Positions 34,794-42,675 of a stretch of DNA of 64,000 nt are shown piece after piece. Each line of letters opens with the position of its first letter. The first letter of the stretch is position 1. Location of the stretch: the NCBI GenBank assembly GCA_937120495.1, contig CAKZJW010000024.1, positions 1-64,000 of the forward strand, in the 5' to 3' direction. The position numbers and the translations under genes are program-made. This DNA is from an uncultured Oligoflexia bacterium (GTDB lineage Bacteria; Bdellovibrionota; Bacteriovoracia; Bacteriovoracales; Bacteriovoracaceae). The notes under the pieces are model-generated. The model was not told the DNA's origin and made no database searches. It worked only from the letters and a program-made list of their open reading frames with translations.

Positions 34794-34918
34794 TCCGGCG
34801 GGGCGGCGCTTCGCGGTGGTAATTGGAACAATGGAACGAACGCTGGTGCGTTCGCGCTCAATTTGAACAATTCCTCAACGTCCACGAACACGAACATTGG
34901 CTTTCGCTGCGTCTTCCG
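34794..34918 (+). repeat. DGR template repeat (TR)
   Basis: Begins 17 bp after the RT stop codon. 125 bp, GC-rich apart from 25 adenines concentrated in nine AAY codons plus ACG, TCA, GGA and ATT codons when read in the VR frame. AAY codons cannot mutate to stop codons by adenine substitution, the known design of DGR templates. The open reading frame that runs through it (34782-35081) is incidental. The transcript of this region serves as template RNA. Confidence 0.97.
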
Positions 34919-35001
34919 GGTGCCGTCAGACTTGAAAACAATAGGTGTTAGAAGTAATTTAGTACTGCTAAAATACCACCTTTCTCTTTATGAGATTTCA
35001 A

Positions 35002-35058
35002 GGCCCTTCGGTTCTATTCCAGGGCCCATCACGAGGGGGAATATTTTTCCCTCTCGTG
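35002..35058. other. two strong stem-loops downstream of TR
   Basis: First: GGCCCT / AGGGCC (35002-35007 and 35021-35026). Second: a 12-bp stem with one G-T pair, CACGAGGGGGAA / TTCCCTCTCGTG (35030-35041 and 35047-35058), 5-nt loop. No T tract follows on the plus strand. They may stabilise or end the template RNA or mark the DGR boundary. Confidence 0.6.
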
Positions 35059-35126
35059 AAGTCCGAATTACAATAGTTTAACATTTAACAATGATACTCC
35101 GATTAAATATTGAGGAGAAAAATTGT

Positions 35127-35915
35127 ATGATAAATAAAAAACTACTTTTTCCATTGGTTGCAATACCCTATGCATATGCTACTTGTGCTTATGGAGGTGA
35201 GTATATTGTTAAAGAGGGAGAAAGTATTTCAAGTATTCTTCAATACTATCGACAAACGAGAGGTATGAGCACTAAAGGAGAAGACTTTAAAAGAATAGTT
35301 AAGAAAGTCCTCGATCTTAACCCTACAATTCTCAATGCTAATTTGATCAAAGTAGGACAAAAGCTTCAATTACCAAAAGATTACTCGTTTGAGACAACGC
35401 CGATACAAAAATATGAAGTTAAATTTGGTGATACTTTTTCTGAAATAGCACAGCGATTTTTAGAGCATGGAAAAATTTGGAGTAAAGTTAATTACTTAAA
35501 AAAATATAATCCAAAAGTAAAAAATATTGATTTTATAAGATCTGGAAGTATAATAAATATTCCTAGTAGTAAAAAAAGAAGAGAAATTGCGACTAACAAT
35601 AATTTCTCTTCGAATCCTGAATTGACCAATGAAATTTATTTTTTGAAATCAACTGATGCTCAAGATTATATACTCGCTTTTAGATCATTAGTTCAATCTG
35701 AAAGTAAAATTGACTTGGTAAAATCACTAAAGTTTTCTCTTGAGCTATCTCGAAAATTTAAAAATGATCATCTTGAACAAGCTTTTTTAGAACTTATTAC
35801 TGTGACTTTAAAATCAAAGGATGATATTCATTTAGATGAGATAAAGAAGTTTCTTTTATCATGGAAAAGAGTAAGAAAGAAGAAAAAACAAAATGGATAT
35901 GTTTCATCGCTATGA
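35127..35915 (+). CDS. LysM-domain envelope protein
   Basis: 262 residues from the ATG at 35127, which has TGAGGAGAAA upstream. Signal peptide (LLFPLVAIPYAYATCAYGG), then two LysM-like modules: EYIVKEGESISSILQYY...LNPTILNANLIKVGQKLQLPKD and QKYEVKFGDTFSEIAQRFLEHG...YNPKVKNIDFIRSGSIINIPSSK. LysM binds peptidoglycan glycan chains. The C-terminal third is helical and unrecognised. Its stop overlaps the start of the next gene (ATGA), a second LysM protein. Confidence 0.83.
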   Translation: MINKKLLFPLVAIPYAYATCAYGGEYIVKEGESISSILQYYRQTRGMSTKGEDFKRIVKKVLDLNPTILNANLIKVGQKLQLPKDYSFETTPIQKYEVKFGDTFSEIAQRFLEHGKIWSKVNYLKKYNPKVKNIDFIRSGSIINIPSSKKRREIATNNNFSSNPELTNEIYFLKSTDAQDYILAFRSLVQSESKIDLVKSLKFSLELSRKFKNDHLEQAFLELITVTLKSKDDIHLDEIKKFLLSWKRVRKKKKQNGYVSSL

Positions 35916-36889
35916 AAATAAATACGCTCTTTATCACCATATTTATTAGTATATCAGCTTTAAGTAATGAGGTTTTAAAAGACATTAAATTCGCTGATGA
36001 GAAAGTAGGAGGTGATCGAGTTGAGACCTACCGAGTTCTTGACTCTGATACATTCTCGTCAATTGTAGAGGAACATACAAAAAAATCTACAAGTACATTT
36101 AATGAGAATGCAAACTTTATAAGAAACTTAAACCCACAAATTATAAATATTAACAAACTTACTGTCGGACAATTAGTTTACCTGCCAAAGGTAGATGAAA
36201 AGAAAATTGCAAGAATTCAAGAAAACACTAAGAAATGGAGTGTCGGAGCTAGCTATGGGTCAAGCTATTTTAATCTTCTCCAGAGAGGAGTTCTTGGGAA
36301 TTCAAATATAAGAGTGAATACAGCTTCAAGTCTTAATTTATATTCACAATATAGTAATGAAAATTATAAATTAAGGATTGACTATGAATCGTATAAATTA
36401 AACTACAAAGCGAATGGAAGTGAAAAATCTGATAGCTTAAATAATTTTGGCTTGAGCTTTAGATATAAATCATTTGTTACAAACATCCTTGCAAGTGAAG
36501 AACTTCTATTTAAAAATAACAATGGAACAGTTAGTCATTCTAAGGTATTAAATAAAAAAATTGGAGCAGGATTTGTAAAAGATTGGAATCTTGAATTTAA
36601 AAATCCAACCTCACTAGAGTTCAGCTCTATTTTGAATTATCAATTTGCTGGAGATTCTTCTGATAAAGAGTTAAAACTCTCAAAAAGTTCAGGATATGGA
36701 GTAAGCTTCAATACAATCTTAAAGCGAGAGCTATATAAGAAGTCTTTGTTTGAGATTTATTTTGTCTGGCCAACATCAATAGGATACCAAGAAAACTCAT
36801 CAACATTAGACTGGAACTCAACCTCTGGAATATCAAAATCAAGGAACTGGGAAGTTGGAACACGTCTTGGAATAGAGGCTAGATTCTAG
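35912..36889 (+). CDS. LysM plus outer-membrane barrel protein
   Basis: 325 residues from the ATG overlapping the upstream stop; signal peptide (LFITIFISISALSNE). One LysM-like module (ETYRVLDSDTFSSIVEEHTKK...LNPQIININKLTVGQLVYLPK) precedes about 210 residues of alternating beta-strand pattern (YKLRIDYESYKLNYKAN, FGLSFRYKSFVTNIL, IGAGFVKDWNLEFKN) that ends GTRLGIEARF, a C-terminal Phe as in BamA-inserted barrels. The layout suggests a barrel tethered to peptidoglycan, resembling the periplasmic LysM of inverse autotransporters but without a passenger. Confidence 0.75.
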   Translation: MKINTLFITIFISISALSNEVLKDIKFADEKVGGDRVETYRVLDSDTFSSIVEEHTKKSTSTFNENANFIRNLNPQIININKLTVGQLVYLPKVDEKKIARIQENTKKWSVGASYGSSYFNLLQRGVLGNSNIRVNTASSLNLYSQYSNENYKLRIDYESYKLNYKANGSEKSDSLNNFGLSFRYKSFVTNILASEELLFKNNNGTVSHSKVLNKKIGAGFVKDWNLEFKNPTSLEFSSILNYQFAGDSSDKELKLSKSSGYGVSFNTILKRELYKKSLFEIYFVWPTSIGYQENSSTLDWNSTSGISKSRNWEVGTRLGIEARF

Positions 36890-36954
36890 TTAGGTAAAGA
36901 AGTTTTAAGAAAGTAAGAGCAAAACGTCAAAGCAGATGCTTTCGTGGAGTGGCT

Positions 36955-38646
36955 CTAAAGTTCTTTATCAAGGTTGTTAATAAGTTTGACTAGGTCATTT
37001 ATGATTGTTCCTGCTTTTTTTGGAATAAAACCTCTAAAGGGAACCATAATCCTATCTTTGATATCGTTATACTCCTCTCCTGAGTATAATGTTAAATTGT
37101 GAAACCCTTTTTCTTTAACCTTTCTTGCTATCTCATCACCAGTTTTCCCTTCTGGCATTAATTGCAAGTCAAAAACTATTGGTAAGTCTTTTGGGTACAA
37201 GTCTATATCTCTTAAAAAATCTATCGAGTTCGTAAATACAGTACTATGAATACCCAGAGCTGAAAGCTCTTTCTTTAATCGCTTCAAGAGATTTACATCA
37301 TCATCGAGAAGAAGAATTTGAGTATTTGGATCAATCGATGGCTCTGAGGTTTCTTTTTCTGGATGATATGCTGGAATAACTATAGAGATTGAGGTTCCAA
37401 CTCCAACCTCTGAGTGCTCTACAAAAATATCTCCACCAAGTTCTTTGATTCTTGAGGCTTGATAAAGTCCTGAGCCTGTTCCTTTCTCTTTTAAGGTAAA
37501 ACCCTTTTTAAAGATATCTTCCCACAGATCTTCCTTTAAGCCAGACCCATCATCTATGACTTTTATTGTATGTCCTTCTCGTCCACCAGATAAGGCCACC
37601 TTTATATTACCATTGCGGTTAATGGCATCTGCTGCATTATTAATAATATTTTCCAAGGTTACTTTTAAAAAGTTCAAATTAAAGTGAGTATATAAAGTCC
37701 AGTTTTCTAAAGTTATATTTGAAATATTTATTTCAAAATCCTTTAGCCTGTATTCTTTTTGCTTTTCTTTACAGACCTTATTGATTAAGTCATTTAAATG
37801 TATCTCTTCAACATCACCTAGAAAATCTTTTAGCTCTTCAGTAGGTCTTCTTAAGCTATTAATGGAATTTTCAACTTCTTTAAAGTACGACAAAGCTTCG
37901 TCGTCAAAGTCTTTGGCTCTTTTCTTTAGAATTATGCCTAAAGTTGTTAACTTACTATGAACATTGTGAACAATTTCTTTTTGTAGTTCGGCTCTTGCCT
38001 TGTAGTTGATTGACTCAAAGAGCTTAATTATCAGAGGTTTTATTTCACTTGGAGCCGCCGTTATTATTTTATCGCTAAAATGCTCACTGTTTGAAGACTC
38101 TTTAACAACACGATGGAGTGGCTTGAAAACAAGATTTGTTGTATATACAGTGATTAAGAAAGATATGATTATAAAAGTTATAAAAATAAGTAAGGCTAAA
38201 TTTTGAAGGTCATTTTGCCTTTTTTTAAGCGAGCAAAGAGACTCTCTAATAATGATATGGCCCATTGGTTTATTATCAATTTCATTTAAGAAATTATACT
38301 TATGATCTTTTAATAGTGAACACTTACCATTATTCGATCCCTTGCGTTCTGCGACTTGTTCATTGCCTTTAAAGACTTCTATGTAAGAAATAAACTCAGG
38401 GAGATGTTTTGTTTGAATCATTCTTTCAACCTCTGCAAGCTGTCCTTCGCTGTGAGGTCTCTCTAACATTGTTATAAACATGTTACCTATAGAGTTGATA
38501 TGTGAATCCCTATCTTTTGTTTGATTATCAAAAATGTAGCTTTTTGATCCAAAAATAAGGACTGTAAAAAAAAGTAAACTGGTAAGTATCGAACTTAAAA
38601 CAATCATTAGTTTTAAAGATTTTTTTTGTTTTTGATCTGTTTTCAT
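36955..38646 (-). CDS. hybrid sensor histidine kinase with receiver domain
   Basis: 563 residues. N-terminal membrane segment (LKLMIVLSSILTSLLFFTVLIFG), an extracytoplasmic sensor of about 110 residues, a second segment (NLALLIFITFIIISFLITVYTT), a phosphoacceptor helix (KEIVHNVHSKLTTLGI), ATPase boxes (NIINNAADAI, VIDDGSGL, KGTGSGLYQASRIKELGGD) and a C-terminal receiver (ILLLDDDVNLL, IVFDLQLMPEGKTGDE with the phospho-Asp). It is the last gene of the six-gene operon; its start overlaps the stop of the solute-binding protein gene. Likely partner: the sigma-54 activator encoded first in the operon. Confidence 0.9.
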   Translation of the reverse strand: MKTDQKQKKSLKLMIVLSSILTSLLFFTVLIFGSKSYIFDNQTKDRDSHINSIGNMFITMLERPHSEGQLAEVERMIQTKHLPEFISYIEVFKGNEQVAERKGSNNGKCSLLKDHKYNFLNEIDNKPMGHIIIRESLCSLKKRQNDLQNLALLIFITFIIISFLITVYTTNLVFKPLHRVVKESSNSEHFSDKIITAAPSEIKPLIIKLFESINYKARAELQKEIVHNVHSKLTTLGIILKKRAKDFDDEALSYFKEVENSINSLRRPTEELKDFLGDVEEIHLNDLINKVCKEKQKEYRLKDFEINISNITLENWTLYTHFNLNFLKVTLENIINNAADAINRNGNIKVALSGGREGHTIKVIDDGSGLKEDLWEDIFKKGFTLKEKGTGSGLYQASRIKELGGDIFVEHSEVGVGTSISIVIPAYHPEKETSEPSIDPNTQILLLDDDVNLLKRLKKELSALGIHSTVFTNSIDFLRDIDLYPKDLPIVFDLQLMPEGKTGDEIARKVKEKGFHNLTLYSGEEYNDIKDRIMVPFRGFIPKKAGTIINDLVKLINNLDKEL

Positions 38647-40142
38647 TCTTTAATCCATTCGTTAATAAAATAGGAGTAAAGCATATATTGGTTTGTTCTC
38701 CTTAATCTCCAAGGCTTTCTGATTAAAACTAGCCCCGAGTTATGAGATGCCAGAGGAACAATAACTTGATGATCTATTAGGCATTTCCCTGCTATCTGAT
38801 AGAGCTTATTTCTTTTAGAACTATTATTTTCGTTTACAGCAGTATTGATTTTAGTATCACATTCTTTTTGTTTCGCTCTAGGTGTATTGTAGACTGATGT
38901 TGATAAATATGAACCCAATAAAATATCTGGTTCAAGTGATCCAGCGTACTTTGTATACCTTATGACTTCAAAGTCTCCGGCCTCTTTTCTTTTTACCAAT
39001 TCTTTATGTTCTAATAGTTTTACTTCTACTTTGATAAAAGACTTATTAAAGAGTTTTGGCCAAAGTTTAATTTCTTTTTCAATATTTTTTCTCATTGATG
39101 TTAGTATGATAAACCGAAATGGCTTTTTTTCTGAATAACCTAAAGATTTTAAAATCTTATTTGCCTCTAGGTAATTTCTTTTCTCTAAATTTCTTTTTAT
39201 AAAACCACTCATTCCATAAGGAAAAAGACCTTTTTGCATTCTTGAAGATGACCATTTCATCTTTTCAGAGAGAAGTTTGTAGTCGATAGCAAGTTCAACA
39301 GCTTTCCTTAGCTTTTCATTATCAAAGGGCTTTTTAGAGTTATTAAAACCTAATTGATATGTTGCAAGACTTGAGCTTTTATATCTATTAAATTCTGGTG
39401 TTGGCCCCGGATCTTCTTTTAGTTCGATAAGGTCAAACTTGTTCTTCATCTTTTCATAGTTTCCGAAGTCATTATTAGAAGTATAGATGATCTTATCTGG
39501 CCCTGATTTCTTACCAAAGAACTTATTTCTTTTCACTAGTACTAACGAGTTTTGGTCAGAGTTTTTTTGTAACTGATACGGGCCAGAACCTATAGCTCCT
39601 TTTAAAAGATCATTACTATTTTTAGTAGCCTTTAAAGCGGAACAACTAACATGGTGAAGGTTGTCGATTATACGAGGAGCATATTTTTTTGTATTAAATT
39701 GAATGGTTTCACTATCAATAACTTTAAGTCCTTCAAGAGTTTTACTTTTGTTTGAAATAAAGTTCTTATATCCAATAATTTGCCGAAAGCTAGTTAGAGG
39801 TAATCTTTTACTTCGTTTTATACAATCAGTTAGAGATTTAATTAGCTGTTTACTCGTTATAGGAGAGGCATCACTAAAAAAATGTTTCCCTAATTTTATT
39901 TCAAGAGTCTTTTGATTATTTTTCCATTTACTCTCTTTCATCAACCGAGGGTTAAACTTTAAGTTTTCACCAATTTCAATAAGACCGTCGACTAACATTC
40001 CTGCCACCTTGGTCTGATCCATATTTATTAATTTGTCGAGTTCTAAGTTTGATGGAAGAGCTTTTAATGGCACTCTAACAATTGTTTCACTTGAGAAAAC
40101 AGACAAGGATAATAGAAATATTAATACGATTTTAAGAATCAT
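38643..40142 (-). CDS. peptide/nickel-type ABC solute-binding protein, orphan
   Basis: 499 residues, signal peptide (LKIVLIFLLSLSVFSSE), SBP family 5 pattern: WKNNQKTLEIKLGKHFFSDASPITSKQLIKSLTD (the KFHDG.P.TA.DV block), PYQL..., KKPFDNEKLRKAVELAIDYKLLSEKM, and a C-terminal half with IAGKCLIDHQVIVPLASHN. These proteins bind oligopeptides, but there are no permease or ATPase genes here. Next to a histidine kinase and a transcription activator, a sensory role (delivery of a ligand to the kinase) is more likely than transport. ATGA overlaps on both sides. Confidence 0.88.
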   Translation of the reverse strand: MILKIVLIFLLSLSVFSSETIVRVPLKALPSNLELDKLINMDQTKVAGMLVDGLIEIGENLKFNPRLMKESKWKNNQKTLEIKLGKHFFSDASPITSKQLIKSLTDCIKRSKRLPLTSFRQIIGYKNFISNKSKTLEGLKVIDSETIQFNTKKYAPRIIDNLHHVSCSALKATKNSNDLLKGAIGSGPYQLQKNSDQNSLVLVKRNKFFGKKSGPDKIIYTSNNDFGNYEKMKNKFDLIELKEDPGPTPEFNRYKSSSLATYQLGFNNSKKPFDNEKLRKAVELAIDYKLLSEKMKWSSSRMQKGLFPYGMSGFIKRNLEKRNYLEANKILKSLGYSEKKPFRFIILTSMRKNIEKEIKLWPKLFNKSFIKVEVKLLEHKELVKRKEAGDFEVIRYTKYAGSLEPDILLGSYLSTSVYNTPRAKQKECDTKINTAVNENNSSKRNKLYQIAGKCLIDHQVIVPLASHNSGLVLIRKPWRLRRTNQYMLYSYFINEWIKE

Positions 40143-41353
40143 TTAATGGCCTCACTAACTTTAACTTTTGGTATAAAAAAGAATGCAAAAAATCCTGAAA
40201 GACAAACAACAACAAAAGCATATTGAATGCCTAATCTTAGGTTTGACTGAGCTACAGGAATAATAAAAAGTCCTCCCATTATTTGGCCTACATTTATTAG
40301 GGCACTATATAAGGTATTGACTCTCGCTGTAAGTTCTTTGGGTATTCTTTCTTTTCTTAGCCCCATAATAACAACATTTCTAAGCCCTGAACCGAAGCAG
40401 GCCGTTAAGTATAGAAAACCAATCGCGTAGATATTAGGAAAAATGTAAGCAATCAACAAAGCGATAATGTTTGGTAAAAACGATATCGGTAAGATATGAT
40501 TTGCACTTTGTTTTTGAGCAAACTTTTTAAAAAAACGATAAAATACTGTACCCAGTAAAAGACCACCAGCGAGAATAAAGCCAACAACAGTATTATTTGT
40601 TCCAAAGGTTTCAATTGAAGCATATTTAACAAAAGCAGGTATTAATGCTCCTACAAAGTTAAAAATTAAGACTGACAGACCGAAAAATAAAAGTAACTTG
40701 TCTTTAATTAAAAAATCAAAGCCTTTTTTAAAGCTTAAAACAAAGTCCTCTTTAGCTTTAACCTTATCTTTCATCATTGGAAAGATTCTAGGATAAAGAA
40801 ACAAAATGGGTATAAAAGTAACTAGAGCAAAATAGATACACCCTTTTAATCCGAAGTACTCAGAGATAACACCGGCAACAAGAAGCCCCGCAGAGTTTTG
40901 AATTGCAAATACTGTCGCTAGAATTACTTCTCCTTTACCTTTTTGCACATTTTGCTTTATAGCTGAAAATCCCACAGAGCTGTGATGTAGTTGAGAGAGA
41001 GAAGCAGTAAGAGTTGTCGCAATAAAAATCCCCAAAAGTGTTAGCTCTGAGTAGGAGTAGAAACTTAAAATTCCAATAAGAACAAATATATAGGAAATAT
41101 CTATTGCAAAACTTGAAACTCGACTAGAAAACTTATCAAAAAATACAGCCAATATTGGAGCTATAATACTTCTTCCAACCGCCGACCCAATAAAAAATAA
41201 ACCAACGCTACTTAAGTCTGACTCGACAGCATTAGATACTCCAAACTTAGTGAAAGCATAGTAAAATAGTGCAAACTCAGCACAAACGTTACCAACTGTC
41301 GACAATATCATAACGCCAAAAAACAAATTTAAGAAGCTAAGGTGTCTTTTCAT
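40139..41353 (-). CDS. major facilitator superfamily transporter
   Basis: 404 residues, 10-12 hydrophobic segments, MFS features such as the FFIGSAVGRSIIAPILAVFFDKFSSR loop (A-motif-like) and a central loop after about residue 190. The substrate is unknown; efflux of a small molecule or peptide is typical for this size. Starts one base after the stop of the TPR-like gene and overlaps the solute-binding protein gene by 4 bp, so it is part of the signalling operon. Confidence 0.88.
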   Translation of the reverse strand: MKRHLSFLNLFFGVMILSTVGNVCAEFALFYYAFTKFGVSNAVESDLSSVGLFFIGSAVGRSIIAPILAVFFDKFSSRVSSFAIDISYIFVLIGILSFYSYSELTLLGIFIATTLTASLSQLHHSSVGFSAIKQNVQKGKGEVILATVFAIQNSAGLLVAGVISEYFGLKGCIYFALVTFIPILFLYPRIFPMMKDKVKAKEDFVLSFKKGFDFLIKDKLLLFFGLSVLIFNFVGALIPAFVKYASIETFGTNNTVVGFILAGGLLLGTVFYRFFKKFAQKQSANHILPISFLPNIIALLIAYIFPNIYAIGFLYLTACFGSGLRNVVIMGLRKERIPKELTARVNTLYSALINVGQIMGGLFIIPVAQSNLRLGIQYAFVVVCLSGFFAFFFIPKVKVSEAIK

Positions 41354-42475
41354 CTATTCAATCTCCATACCTAAAGTTATAATAAGGCTCTCTAAATGAT
41401 TGGCTTCACTCGTTAGGCCCATGTCCCATAGTTGCCGTCCGTAATCAAATATAAGGTCATAGAAAACAGGAGAGGTTTTTAAAGCTTCTTCATAAAGATA
41501 AAGTGCTACTTGAGGTTCATTCTTATACTTTAGCTCGGCTAATAAATAATCATATTCAAAAAAACCATAATCTAATTCTTTTGCTTTTTGTAAGTAGTTT
41601 TTTGCATTAGATAATTTCTTTTGGGATTTTGCTATCTTGGCTTTATGTCCGAAGATATTACCTTTAATATGGGCCGACACTTCTTGATCGGCAATTTGGG
41701 CTGATAACAGATCAACTTTTTCAAAGCTTTTTTCAATCTCTAAACTCTTATTGGTCTTGTGATAAAAGTAGTTTGCTCTGTTAATAATTTGAATCTCAGC
41801 AAGAAGCTCTTTGTCATTAGTAAAGTTTTTCTTTTCTGAGAAGCACTTCTCTATTTCGCAAATAGAAAGGCTTGAGTTCAAATTAAACCAGTATTGAGAT
41901 TGAATAAGTTTTTTTTCAAAATCAGGAATTGCATGCTTGCTAAGACATTCATGTAATTCTTTAGTTGTAATTTTGTCTAGCCATATCTTCGATCTAAGTG
42001 GATAACTACTATGCGTATACTCTGTAAAAGAAGATAAAGTTTTATATTGTCCTAACTGATATAAAAGTTTGAAGTCATTTAAGTTCTTAGTGAGTTCGCT
42101 TAATGTAGAAATTCCAAAAAGATTAAAAAGTTTATCGGTGTTCCTCGATATCTCTTTTCCAAAACCACGCGACCCATTACCATGTATCATTAATTTTATC
42201 CAAAGAGGAAGGTCTTTCGCTTTTGAGTCTTCATTATTAAAAATAGCAAGATAAGTATCAAGAGATTTTAATAATAGTAATGAAAATCGAGACTTTGAGG
42301 AAAGAAGGGCTTCTATGGTGCAATTGAACTTTTGTTCATCAGTACCATAGAAGCACTCATTTTTTAACCGTCGTAAGACGCTCTCAATGATCCATTCTTT
42401 CTTTTTCCGTTCCTGAACATTAGATTCTCCTTTGTTAAGGGGAAAGTCGATATTAGGTTTGCTCGTTAAACTCAT
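41354..42475 (-). CDS. TPR-like helical protein
   Basis: 373 residues from the ATG at 42475, which overlaps the upstream stop (ATGA). Entirely helical and charged; C-terminal TPR-like repeats (NAKNYLQKAKELDYGFFEYDYLLAELKYKNEPQVALYLYEEALKTSP). No catalytic motif. Large TPR proteins in signal-controlled mobile elements can bind peptides (Rap/PlcR type), but I see no direct similarity. Located between the sigma-54 activator and the MFS transporter. Confidence 0.72.
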   Translation of the reverse strand: MSLTSKPNIDFPLNKGESNVQERKKKEWIIESVLRRLKNECFYGTDEQKFNCTIEALLSSKSRFSLLLLKSLDTYLAIFNNEDSKAKDLPLWIKLMIHGNGSRGFGKEISRNTDKLFNLFGISTLSELTKNLNDFKLLYQLGQYKTLSSFTEYTHSSYPLRSKIWLDKITTKELHECLSKHAIPDFEKKLIQSQYWFNLNSSLSICEIEKCFSEKKNFTNDKELLAEIQIINRANYFYHKTNKSLEIEKSFEKVDLLSAQIADQEVSAHIKGNIFGHKAKIAKSQKKLSNAKNYLQKAKELDYGFFEYDYLLAELKYKNEPQVALYLYEEALKTSPVFYDLIFDYGRQLWDMGLTSEANHLESLIITLGMEIE

Positions 42476-42675
42476 GATAAGTTGCCTCTTAGCACTTCTT
42501 GGCAACCTTTCCAATTGTTAGTAATTGTTTTTATATATTCATCTATTTCTTGAATTAATTCGTCCTCAGTATTAGAAGGAGCTACTTCTTTTAATGCAAG
42601 CTCAAGGCCTAGAATAGCGTTTGCTATTTGATGCTTATGAGTTTTTACAACATTTAATTGGTTCATATCGCTCAT
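42472..42675 (-). CDS. small helical protein
   Basis: 67 residues, helical, soluble, slightly acidic (VVKTHKHQIANAILGLELALKEVAP, LIQEIDEYIKTITNNW). The pattern KHQIANAILGLELAL resembles the dimerisation/phosphoacceptor helices of histidine kinases or HPt-like bundles, with a candidate His in THKHQIANA, but it is too short to assign. Overlaps the activator gene (TAATG) and the TPR-like gene (ATGA), so it is certainly in the operon. Confidence 0.7.
   Translation of the reverse strand: MSDMNQLNVVKTHKHQIANAILGLELALKEVAPSNTEDELIQEIDEYIKTITNNWKGCQEVLRGNLS

Noticed and set aside
34782-35081. 99-aa open reading frame with a lectin-like sequence after the RT gene
   Set aside because: It is the DGR template repeat read in frame with VR plus chance downstream codons; no ribosome site or own domain.
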